Source of the DNA: Desulfobacteraceae bacterium
Lineage (GTDB): Bacteria > Desulfobacterota > DSM-4660 > Desulfatiglandales > Desulfatiglandaceae
Direction: 5' to 3'
Assembly: GCA_030589225.1 (NCBI GenBank)
Contig: JAUUWD010000162.1
Span: 1-5,084 of the forward strand
Length of the DNA: 5,084 nt
Under the pieces are notes generated by a model. The model was not told where the DNA came from, made no database searches, and saw only the letters and a list, made by a program, of their open reading frames with translations. Position numbers and translations under genes: made by a program. Positions 1 through 5,084 of the stretch are shown piece by piece (position 1 is the first letter of the stretch; every line of letters begins with the position of its first letter).

Positions 1-761
1 ATCTTCTGGTCAGGTCCGCCCTTGGGGTCTTTGAGCAAGATAAAACCTTTTTCAAAATTAACATGCCCCCATTTAAGTTTAAATAATTCCCCCCGCCGCA
101 TACCAGTAAACAGAGCCATTTTCATGATAGGCCCGGCCTGGGTGTGAATGTCCGTATCAATGGCCTCAAGAAGTTTCGTCAATTGCTCTGGGGTCAAGTC
201 CTCGGTTTTTTCATTATGGACCTGTGGCAACTCAATCGAAAAGGGTAACGGATCACACAGCCTTTTTTTCACTCCAAAATTGCAGATCCTTCGCAGTAGG
301 GCCAAGGTTAGCTTTACAGTCTGTGGGCTTTTGGTTTTGAGCATCTTCAATCGGACTCTGTCAACATCAAGAGGAAGAAGTTTTTTGGGCTCTTTACTTC
401 CGAACGCTGGTTTTATGTATTTCTTATATCGGTTTTCATCCTGCACTAATCCCTTAAGACCTGGCTTTTGACGTTTGTACTCCTCCCAAAGCCGGTCAAT
501 CGTCCAGATATTCTTTTTTGCCTTTTCTTGCTCCTGGATCTCTTTACGGGTCAGCCTTTTCCCTTCAATAAGCTCACCCCGAATATTCGCGGCCTTTGCG
601 GGTGTCATATCATCTACAAATTGACGGCCAGCCTTTTCCTCAATTAGCTTGCCATTCTTTTTGAAAACTACATAGTAGACTTTCTCGGTTCCTCTGCCAC
701 CTACCCTTTGAGCCTCGCGATAAAACACCCCAGGATACCTTGTCGCATTTCTTTTGGCCAT
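1..761 (-). CDS. Tyrosine recombinase/integrase of a phage or genomic island, C-terminus beyond the left edge
   Basis: The first 253 codons are visible, open to the left edge and starting MAKRNATRYPGVFYRE. Residues about 1-75 look like an arm-type DNA-binding domain (basic start, YYVVFKKNGK strand segment). Residues about 85-170 form the helical core-binding domain (TIDRLWEEYK, then KLTLALLRRICNFGVKK). The catalytic domain begins near 188. It shows the first catalytic arginine in TGMRRGEL (R222) and, in LLKDPKGGPDQ, the likely beta-hairpin lysine (K247). The HxxR, H/W and tyrosine nucleophile motifs would lie beyond the edge, so activity cannot be judged. The ATG at 761 is supported by GGAGG at 770-774, 8 bases upstream; an in-frame TAA at 792-794 limits any longer start. 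The gene starts 177 bases from a tRNA-Arg 3' fragment and reads away from it into the presumed element. This suggests it catalyses integration and excision at that tRNA. Family assignment is secure; the exact element type is unknown. Confidence 0.93.
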   Translation of the reverse strand, partial: MAKRNATRYPGVFYREAQRVGGRGTEKVYYVVFKKNGKLIEEKAGRQFVDDMTPAKAANIRGELIEGKRLTRKEIQEQEKAKKNIWTIDRLWEEYKRQKPGLKGLVQDENRYKKYIKPAFGSKEPKKLLPLDVDRVRLKMLKTKSPQTVKLTLALLRRICNFGVKKRLCDPLPFSIELPQVHNEKTEDLTPEQLTKLLEAIDTDIHTQAGPIMKMALFTGMRRGELFKLKWGHVNFEKGFILLKDPKGGPDQK

Positions 762-769
762 GATGACAA

Positions 770-774
770 CCTCC
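770..774 (-). promoter_or_regulatory. Ribosome binding site of the integrase
   Basis: GGAGG on the minus strand lies 8 bases before the ATG at 761. It is what decides that start over the two in-frame GTG codons at 774-779, which overlap or precede it. Confidence 0.8.
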
Positions 775-801
775 ACCACGTTTTTGTAGTCTTAGGTTAT
801 T

Positions 802-822
802 TTTCCAACCGTATTTCCAACC
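802..822 (-). repeat. Tandem GGTTGGAAA repeat in the integrase leader
   Basis: On the minus strand GGTTGGAAA occurs at 822-814 and again at 810-802, separated by TAC, so the period is 12 bases, about one helical turn. The pair sits 9-30 bases downstream of the -10 box, across the predicted transcription start and early leader. The repeat is seen directly. That it is a protein-binding site, either an integrase arm-type site or an operator for autoregulation or an excisionase, is inference. Confidence 0.6.
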
Positions 823-831
823 TTTTTTATC

Positions 832-859
832 AATATAGAGGTATTTTGCGGTAAGTCAA
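832..859 (-). promoter_or_regulatory. Predicted sigma70-type promoter of the integrase
   Basis: On the minus strand TTGACT (859-854) and TATATT (837-832) are separated by 16 bases; each matches the consensus at five of six positions. Transcription would start near 825, giving a leader of about 60 bases to the ATG at 761. The GGTTGGAAA repeats lie in that leader. Predicted from sequence only. Confidence 0.6.
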
Positions 860-861
860 GG

Positions 862-937
862 GAAAAGCAAAAGAGAAAAATGCTTAATAATCAAGGGGTT
901 TTGGGAAGATCAAGTAAAGAGGGGTAAATAACTGGTT
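862..937. other. Element-side attachment arm without genes
   Basis: This AT-rich stretch lies between the integrase promoter and the tRNA fragment. No credible ORF is visible. It contains ATCAAGGGGTT at 890-900, which recurs at 995-1005 on the other side of the tRNA fragment, plus a shorter GATCAAG at 908-914. It is where arm-type integrase sites and excisionase or IHF sites would be expected, but none can be assigned from sequence alone. There is no D-arm or 5' acceptor strand of a tRNA here. Confidence 0.45.
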
Positions 938-955
938 TTGGTCTCCGGAACCAAA
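937..955. repeat. Inverted repeat with 7-base spacer, candidate core recombination site
   Basis: TTTGGT (937-942) and ACCAAA (950-955) are perfect inverted repeats around the 7-base anticodon loop CTCCGGA. Tyrosine integrases commonly bind inverted core sites flanking a crossover (overlap) region of about 7 bases, and anticodon stem-loops are a known integration sublocation. The symmetry is visible; assigning it as the crossover site is inference. Confidence 0.5.
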
Positions 956-987
956 GGCCGCGCGTTCGAGTCGCGCATCGCCCACCA
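938..987 (+). mobile_element. attR-like site: orphan 3' half of tRNA-Arg(CCG) at the element boundary
   Basis: The stretch folds as the 3' part of a tRNA. The anticodon stem TTGGT (938-942) pairs with ACCAA (950-954) around the 7-base loop CTCCGGA, giving anticodon CCG at 945-947 after the invariant T944. A 5-base variable loop AGGCC follows, then a T-arm GCGCG-TTCGAGT-CGCGC (960-976), the 3' acceptor strand ATCGCCC (977-983), discriminator A984 and encoded CCA (985-987). The expected 5' acceptor strand GGGCGAT and a D-arm are missing upstream. Integrases that target tRNA genes leave a duplicated 3' half at one end and an intact tRNA at the other. With the tRNA reading rightwards, the element must lie to the left, consistent with the integrase at 761. 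A plain tRNA pseudogene is the alternative. Confidence 0.8.
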
Positions 988-1000
988 TTGTAATATCAAG

Positions 1001-1028
1001 GGGTTAGCCCATACTCTAACCCTTTTTT
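1001..1028 (+). terminator. Rho-independent terminator after the tRNA-Arg fragment
   Basis: GGGTTAG (1001-1007) pairs with CTAACCC (1016-1022) around an 8-base loop, followed by six T (1023-1028). It starts 13 bases after the tRNA CCA and reads in the tRNA direction, so it was probably the original tRNA terminator. It now would stop transcripts leaving the element. The stem contains the gpmI stop codon (1016-1018). In the gpmI direction the T-run is weak (TTGATATT), so termination there is less certain. Confidence 0.65.
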
Positions 1029-2653
1029 ATTTTAATTAAGGAAGGATCGTAATCTTCCACCTTTTCGTATCCGAGCAAATTCAAAAGTGTAGCGGCAACG
1101 TTAGCAAGGCCCGGTCTTTCAAGATGTGCCATTTCATATTCGCCATTGTAGCCAGGATCAAAAATGGCAAAAGGGACAGGATTTAATGAGTGAGCAGTCT
1201 TGACTTCCCTCTTTCCATTTTTATCAACAGTGAACATCTCATCTGAATTACCATGATCTGCGGTCACAACAGCAATACCTTCAAGCTCATCCACTACCTG
1301 GAGCAATTCACCAACACATTGATCTACTGTTTCCACTGCAATAATCGCGGCGTCCATGATGCCAGTGTGGCCAACCATATCACCATTTGCAAAATTAAGA
1401 CGCCCAAAGGTGTATTTGTCACTTTTTAATATTTCAATGGTCTTGTCCTTTATTTCAAAAGCCTTCATTTGGGGGGCCTTGTCAAACTCAATCCTGTCAG
1501 AAGGAATCTCAACATACAGCTCAAGGGCTTCATCAATATATCCGGAGCTATTGCCATTCCAAAAATAAGTCACATGGCCAAACTTTTGTGTTTCTGAAAT
1601 TGCAAAGCTCTTTATTTTTTCAGCGCAGAGATATTCACTAATGGTCCGATCAATGGCCGGGGGCTGGACAAGGAATTGCGGTGGCATATGGGTATCCCCG
1701 TCGTACTCCATAATACCCGCATAGCTGATGTCAGGTAGGGACTTGCGGTCAAATTCCTTGAAATCCCTTTCTGTAAACGCCCGCGAGATCTCAATGGCCC
1801 GGTCTCCCCTGAAGTTGAAATATACGACCGAATCGCCATCCACAATAGGACCAACAGGAGATCCTTTAGAATCCACAATAACGAAGGCATCCATATACTG
1901 GTCAGTAATCCCCGGGTCCTCACTATAAAAGGTCCTAACGGCTTCCTCTGCTGAGCTAAATGGCCGGGCCTTCCCAAGTACGTGGGCCTCCCACCCGCGT
2001 TTTACGATACTCCAATCTGCATTGTAACGATCCATGGTCACCTTCATGCGGCCGCCACCCGAAGCAATACGATAATCCAGCTCTTTTTCCTCTGATATGC
2101 GCTTTAGCCTGTCCTCGGTGGGTACTACATAATCCAGCGCTGATTTTTCGCCCACGTCCCGTCCGTCAAGCAAGGCATGAACGCGCACTCTCTTAATTCC
2201 CATCTGAGCACATTTGTCTATCATCTTATAGAGGTGTGTAATATGGGAGTGAACATTTCCGTCAGAAAGAAGACCTATAAAGTGCAAAGTTCCGCCATCC
2301 GTCCCTCGCCGGGAAATACTGGCCCAGGCAGGTGATTCAAAAATACGGCCTGATTCAATGGCACGATTAACCAAACGGGCCCCCTGCTCAAATACCCTGC
2401 CTGCCCCGAGGGCATTATGCCCTACTTCGCTGTTCCCCATATCCTTATCACTGGGCAATCCCACAGCCATGCCGTGTGCCTGAAGCTGACAATAAAGCTG
2501 GGACGAAAAAAGGCGTTCAAGGGTGGGTGTCCTTGCCAGATATACTGCATTGGTTTCGTCCATTTTTCCCAAACCAACGCCATCCATGATGATGAGGAGC
2601 AATGGGCCTTTTCTACCTGGGAATGATTTTAATCTCTTGAGGTTGAGCGGCAT
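1016..2653 (-). CDS. gpmI: 2,3-bisphosphoglycerate-independent phosphoglycerate mutase (plant-like type)
   Basis: This cytoplasmic, metal-dependent enzyme (Mn2+ in well-studied bacterial members) interconverts 3- and 2-phosphoglycerate in glycolysis and gluconeogenesis through a phosphoserine. The 545-residue protein is complete. Visible motifs in order: MDG with metal ligand D24; DKDMGNSEVGH with nucleophile S75; LSDGNVHSH (H136) and LLDGRD (163-166); substrate-binding GGGRM (R202) and MDRY (R209); NFRGDR (R282, R285); ETQKFGH (K357); NGDMVGHTG (D425, H429); TADHGN (D466, H467); and KTAH (H488). All expected metal and phosphate ligands appear present. It is longer than the usual bacterial form of about 510 residues. 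Several blocks (SGGGRM, KFGHVTYFWNGN, YVEIPSD, RPGLANVAAT) match my memory of the plant enzyme. The ATG at 2653 is the earliest possible start, because an in-frame TAA lies at 2666-2668. The only clear Shine-Dalgarno, GGGAGG (2669-2674), is unusually distant at 15 bases. It is divergent from the reductase gene. Confidence 0.97.
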   Translation of the reverse strand: MPLNLKRLKSFPGRKGPLLLIIMDGVGLGKMDETNAVYLARTPTLERLFSSQLYCQLQAHGMAVGLPSDKDMGNSEVGHNALGAGRVFEQGARLVNRAIESGRIFESPAWASISRRGTDGGTLHFIGLLSDGNVHSHITHLYKMIDKCAQMGIKRVRVHALLDGRDVGEKSALDYVVPTEDRLKRISEEKELDYRIASGGGRMKVTMDRYNADWSIVKRGWEAHVLGKARPFSSAEEAVRTFYSEDPGITDQYMDAFVIVDSKGSPVGPIVDGDSVVYFNFRGDRAIEISRAFTERDFKEFDRKSLPDISYAGIMEYDGDTHMPPQFLVQPPAIDRTISEYLCAEKIKSFAISETQKFGHVTYFWNGNSSGYIDEALELYVEIPSDRIEFDKAPQMKAFEIKDKTIEILKSDKYTFGRLNFANGDMVGHTGIMDAAIIAVETVDQCVGELLQVVDELEGIAVVTADHGNSDEMFTVDKNGKREVKTAHSLNPVPFAIFDPGYNGEYEMAHLERPGLANVAATLLNLLGYEKVEDYDPSLIKIKKG

Positions 2654-2835
2654 CTGAACTGTTTCTTACCTCCCTAAAAATGACGTCTATTAAGTTCATG
2701 AAATCAATTGTAAGAGCTGACTATAATAAGATAACATGGAAAATTGCTACGTAAAAGACAAAAACGTTGAAAACTACTCCATGTGTAACATATAAATAGT
2801 GCGAATACAAAAAGCAAAAGAAAAGGAGTGTCATC
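2654..2835. promoter_or_regulatory. Divergent promoter region between gpmI and the reductase gene
   Basis: These 182 AT-rich bases must drive both flanking genes. Besides the plus-strand promoter listed separately, a perfect TATAAT lies at 2722-2727 on the plus strand but has no good -35 partner. The minus-strand side of the same block reads TTATTATAGT and could serve gpmI; no convincing minus-strand -35 box is visible. Small palindromes occur at TTCATGAA (2695-2702) and ATGTgtaACAT (2781-2791). The latter lies in the spacer and touches the first base of the plus-strand -10 box, and could be an operator, but I recognise no regulator site. Confidence 0.45.
2767..2796 (+). promoter_or_regulatory. 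Predicted sigma70-type promoter of the reductase-rhodanese gene
   Basis: TTGAAA (2767-2772) and TATAAA (2791-2796) are separated by 18 bases, each a five-of-six consensus match. Transcription would start near 2803, giving a leader of about 33 bases. AGGAG at 2824-2828, 7 bases before the ATG at 2836, is the ribosome binding site. Predicted from sequence only. Confidence 0.5.
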
Positions 2836-4542
2836 ATGCCTCAGAATATCGTCATTATTGGCGCCGTTGCTCTTGGACCAAAGGCTGCCTGCCGTTTCAA
2901 AAGGCTTGAGCCTGATTCCCATGTGACCATGCTCGACCAGACGAACCTGATAGCTTACGGAGGATGTGGGATTCCTTATCTCATTTCGGGCGATGTCAGT
3001 GACCCGGACCAACTCCAGTCTACCAGTTTCCATATGCTTCGTGATGAGGACTTTTTTAAACATGCTAAAGACATTGATGTTATGATAAATACTCGGGCAG
3101 TATCTATTGACAGGAAGAAAAAAACAGTGTTGGTACAAAATGTACTCAATGGGAACAAAAAAACACTTCCCTATGATAAGCTTGTCCTGGCCACTGGAAG
3201 CAAGCCCAGGCGTCTGTCTATCCCTGGGGATGATCTTCATGGTATCTTCACAGTCTCAGACCTCAATGAAGCTACAGCCATCAAGCAGGAGATTGCCGGA
3301 GGAAAAGTAGAAAAGGCGGTTATTATAGGTGCAGGGGCAATCGGACTTGAGATGACAGAGGCCCTGGCCGATATGTGGGGTATTGAAACCGCTGTCGTGG
3401 AGATTTTGGATCAGGTTCTCCCGGGGGTTATCAGCCCAAACCTCGCTCGAATGGTACAACATCATATGGAAGAAAATGAGATCTCCTTTTGCCTGAAAGA
3501 AAAGGTCGAGAGATTTGAAGGCGCAAACCGTGTGAAAACGGTAATTACCGATAAAAGGACCTTAAATGCAGACCTGGTGATCATGGCGGTGGGGGTCGTG
3601 CCCAACACGGATCTCGCCAGGGAGGCTGGCCTGAAAGTATCATCCGCGGGAGCAATAGTGGTGAATAAAGAATTGCAGACCTCTGACCCCAATATCTATG
3701 CAGGAGGAGACTGCATAGAGTTGACTAACCTGATCACCGGGAAACCAGGGTACTGGCCTTTGGGCTCCCTCGCAAACAGACAGGGACGAGTCATCGGTAC
3801 CAACCTGGCAGGTGGGCAAGCCAAGTTTGAAGGGGCTGTCGGGAGTTTTGTGATAAAGCTCTTTGAAACCTCTGTGGCCAGTGCGGGATTGAGTATTGAG
3901 ACCGCAGCAAAAGAAGGCTTTGATGCAGTAAGCGCCTTTGTGGTCCAGTTTGACCGTGCCCACTTTTACCCTGAAAAGGATCTCCTGTACATGGAATTGG
4001 TAGTGGAAAATGGCACCGGAAGAGTCCTCGGTATTCAGGGATTGGGACCAAAAAGTGAAGGCGTGGTGGCTCGAGTCAGTGCCGTTGCTTCAATCCTCAA
4101 ATACCAACCCACAACCGCTGATATCAGTAACCTTGAACTTCCCTATTCCCCACCATTTTCATCTGCAATGGATATTACAAATGCCCTGGGTAACACTGCT
4201 GAAAATATCCTGGCTGGAAAAAACAGGGTGATAGATGCGGATCAATTTGCTGACTGGTGGGAGAATCGAGGAGATGGCGATACATTTTTCTTAGACTGCA
4301 GGGGTTGGGGAAATGCTGAGCCCTTTGTCAAAAAATACCCGGATCATTGGAAAAGCATTCCTCAGGATGAACTCTGGAAACGGCTGAAAGAAGTGCCTAA
4401 GGATAAGAAACTTGTGTTGATCTGTAACACAGGTGTCCGTTCTTACGAGGCCCAGGTAACACTGGACCAGGTGGGGATACAGGATACCTACAATATTCAG
4501 GGTGGCGTGGCCGCTTTTAAAAAGTGGGGCCTTGATCTTTAA
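2836..4542 (+). CDS. FAD/NADH-dependent CoA-disulfide or persulfide reductase fused to rhodanese (CoADR-Rhd)
   Basis: Members of this family use NADH or NADPH to reduce CoA disulfide, CoA persulfide or polysulfide; the rhodanese domain handles sulfane sulfur. The 568-residue protein is complete with no signal peptide, so it is cytoplasmic. Residues about 4-35 form the FAD Rossmann motif (IIGAVALG). GGCGIPY holds the single redox cysteine C44, typical of this one-cysteine family rather than CxxxxC reductases. Residues 162-190 are the pyridine-nucleotide fold (IIGAGAIG); acidic E189 after the second strand favours NADH. TSDPNIYAGGD (282-292) is the second FAD motif. The dimerisation domain (about 335-450) carries HFYPE (Y378) and LPYSPPF (Y437), which match the paired tyrosines of CoA-disulfide reductases. 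The rhodanese domain (about 465-566) has the active loop CNTGVRS with C530. AGGAG before the ATG supports the start. Choice among CoA disulfide, persulfide and polysulfide substrates cannot be made from sequence. Confidence 0.93.
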   Translation: MPQNIVIIGAVALGPKAACRFKRLEPDSHVTMLDQTNLIAYGGCGIPYLISGDVSDPDQLQSTSFHMLRDEDFFKHAKDIDVMINTRAVSIDRKKKTVLVQNVLNGNKKTLPYDKLVLATGSKPRRLSIPGDDLHGIFTVSDLNEATAIKQEIAGGKVEKAVIIGAGAIGLEMTEALADMWGIETAVVEILDQVLPGVISPNLARMVQHHMEENEISFCLKEKVERFEGANRVKTVITDKRTLNADLVIMAVGVVPNTDLAREAGLKVSSAGAIVVNKELQTSDPNIYAGGDCIELTNLITGKPGYWPLGSLANRQGRVIGTNLAGGQAKFEGAVGSFVIKLFETSVASAGLSIETAAKEGFDAVSAFVVQFDRAHFYPEKDLLYMELVVENGTGRVLGIQGLGPKSEGVVARVSAVASILKYQPTTADISNLELPYSPPFSSAMDITNALGNTAENILAGKNRVIDADQFADWWENRGDGDTFFLDCRGWGNAEPFVKKYPDHWKSIPQDELWKRLKEVPKDKKLVLICNTGVRSYEAQVTLDQVGIQDTYNIQGGVAAFKKWGLDL

Positions 4543-4547
4543 AGCAA

Positions 4548-5084
4548 TTACCTTTCCCTGACCCATGTTTGCGACTTGATCCCCTTGATCATTTTGGGGA
4601 TGAAAAATGAAAAGATATAAAGACACGCAGCAAAAAAAACTTTAAAAGATACCAGTTTTCCCCAGTTGCCAGACACCCATATTTCTTTCAGGGTCCCACC
4701 TAAAAAGGTCAGGACAAAAATACCCACCAGTACGCCTAAGGCCGTCCCGAAAAAATAGTCCCAAAAACGGACTTTGGTAAGGCATATCCCGAAATTTGTG
4801 AAAGTGAAAGGAGAATTAATCAATCGCAGATAGAGTACTGTTGTAAACCCATTTCGCTCGATAGCATCATCATATTTTCTTAATTTATCCCCTATAAGGG
4901 ATCTTGTAAAATCTCTCCCCAAGGTGCGCCCGATGAAAAAGGCACCGGTGGCGCCAGCAATGGCCCCTATCCATCCATAAAGGAATCGCCTGTGGGCTCC
5001 AAAAATTGTGGCCCCCAAAAGTGCCGGAATGCTTGCAGGCACAAAAAGACATATACTTACAGCAAAGAGTAAGATAAACAGTAG
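4548..5084 (-). CDS. VTT-domain (TVP38/TMEM64, DedA-like) inner-membrane protein, N-terminus beyond the right edge
   Basis: 178 residues are visible and the frame stays open to the right edge, so the start is missing. The segment before the internal GTG at 5042 (LLFILLFAVSICLFV) is a clear membrane helix that runs straight into PASIPALLGATIFG, typical of the VTT domain. A second hydrophobic glycine-rich segment follows (YGWIGAIAGATGAFFIG). The family signature is RLINSPFTFTNFG (visible residues R87, P92, N97), then VRFWDYFFGTALGVLVG. A C-terminal helix (FFAACLYIFSFFIP) ends in a basic tail. Known relatives are membrane proteins linked to lipid scrambling, undecaprenyl-phosphate recycling or membrane homeostasis; the role here is unknown. 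The gene converges with the reductase gene, with only 5 bases between stop codons and no terminator visible there, so the two transcripts probably overlap. Confidence 0.85.
   Translation of the reverse strand, partial: LLFILLFAVSICLFVPASIPALLGATIFGAHRRFLYGWIGAIAGATGAFFIGRTLGRDFTRSLIGDKLRKYDDAIERNGFTTVLYLRLINSPFTFTNFGICLTKVRFWDYFFGTALGVLVGIFVLTFLGGTLKEIWVSGNWGKLVSFKVFFAACLYIFSFFIPKMIKGIKSQTWVRER

Noticed and set aside
148..471. Plus-strand ORF of 107 codons
   Set aside because: It is antisense to the integrase, has no plausible ribosome site or recognisable motif, and the integrase reading is clearly the coding one.
903..987. A complete tRNA beginning at GGGAAGAT (903)
   Set aside because: The first three bases could pair with the acceptor end, but the next four do not, and there is no D-arm. 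Only the 3' half is tRNA-like.
2695..2712. FNR-like site around TTCATGAAATCAATTG
   Set aside because: The half-sites do not match TTGAT-N4-ATCAA in spacing or sequence; it is only a short AT-rich palindrome.
2704..3240. Minus-strand ORF of 178 codons
   Set aside because: It overlaps the divergent promoter region and the reductase start; its protein is compositionally odd with no recognisable domain. It is a shadow of the plus-strand gene.
3462..4051. Several minus-strand ORFs of 76-107 codons
   Set aside because: All lie opposite the conserved dinucleotide-binding and dimerisation domains of the reductase and resemble nothing known.
5040..5042. GTG start at 5042 for the VTT protein
   Set aside because: The frame remains open to the window edge and the upstream residues form a membrane helix continuous with the VTT domain, so the true start is further right.
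1..5084. CRISPR array, toxin-antitoxin pair or defence genes
   Set aside because: No regularly spaced repeats and no unexplained small ORFs with credible start signals were seen; element cargo lies outside the window.

Overview
The window looks like the right-hand edge of an integrated mobile element next to ordinary chromosome of a Gram-negative bacterium. A sulfate-reducer-like Desulfobacterota (former Deltaproteobacteria) host is my best guess. That rests on remembered similarity of the integrase, the phosphoglycerate mutase and the reductase-rhodanese fusion to proteins of that group; no search was run.

Positions 1-761 carry the first 253 codons of a phage/island-type tyrosine integrase on the minus strand, running off the left edge. 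Positions 762-937 hold its ribosome binding site, a good sigma70-type promoter and a tandem repeat (GGTTGGAAA twice, period 12) across the expected transcription start. Positions 938-987 are the 3' half of a tRNA-Arg (anticodon CCG), from the anticodon stem to the encoded CCA. No 5' half precedes it. This is the pattern left when an element integrates into a tRNA gene: the orphan 3' half marks the attachment site, the element lies to the left, and the intact tRNA should be at the element's far end. A rho-independent terminator, probably the original tRNA terminator, follows at 1001-1028 and overlaps the end of the next gene.

From about 988 rightwards the sequence looks chromosomal. A complete gpmI (1016-2653, minus) encodes the cofactor-independent glycolytic phosphoglycerate mutase, of a type resembling the plant enzyme. 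A 182-base AT-rich divergent promoter region separates it from a complete plus-strand gene (2836-4542) for an FAD/NADH-dependent CoA-disulfide or persulfide reductase fused to a C-terminal rhodanese domain, a sulfur/thiol redox enzyme. A partial gene for a VTT-domain (TVP38/TMEM64/DedA-like) membrane protein converges on it with a 5-base gap and runs off the right edge.

The three chromosomal genes have no obvious shared pathway. The element's cargo, where any new system would lie, is outside the window to the left; only its integration module is visible.
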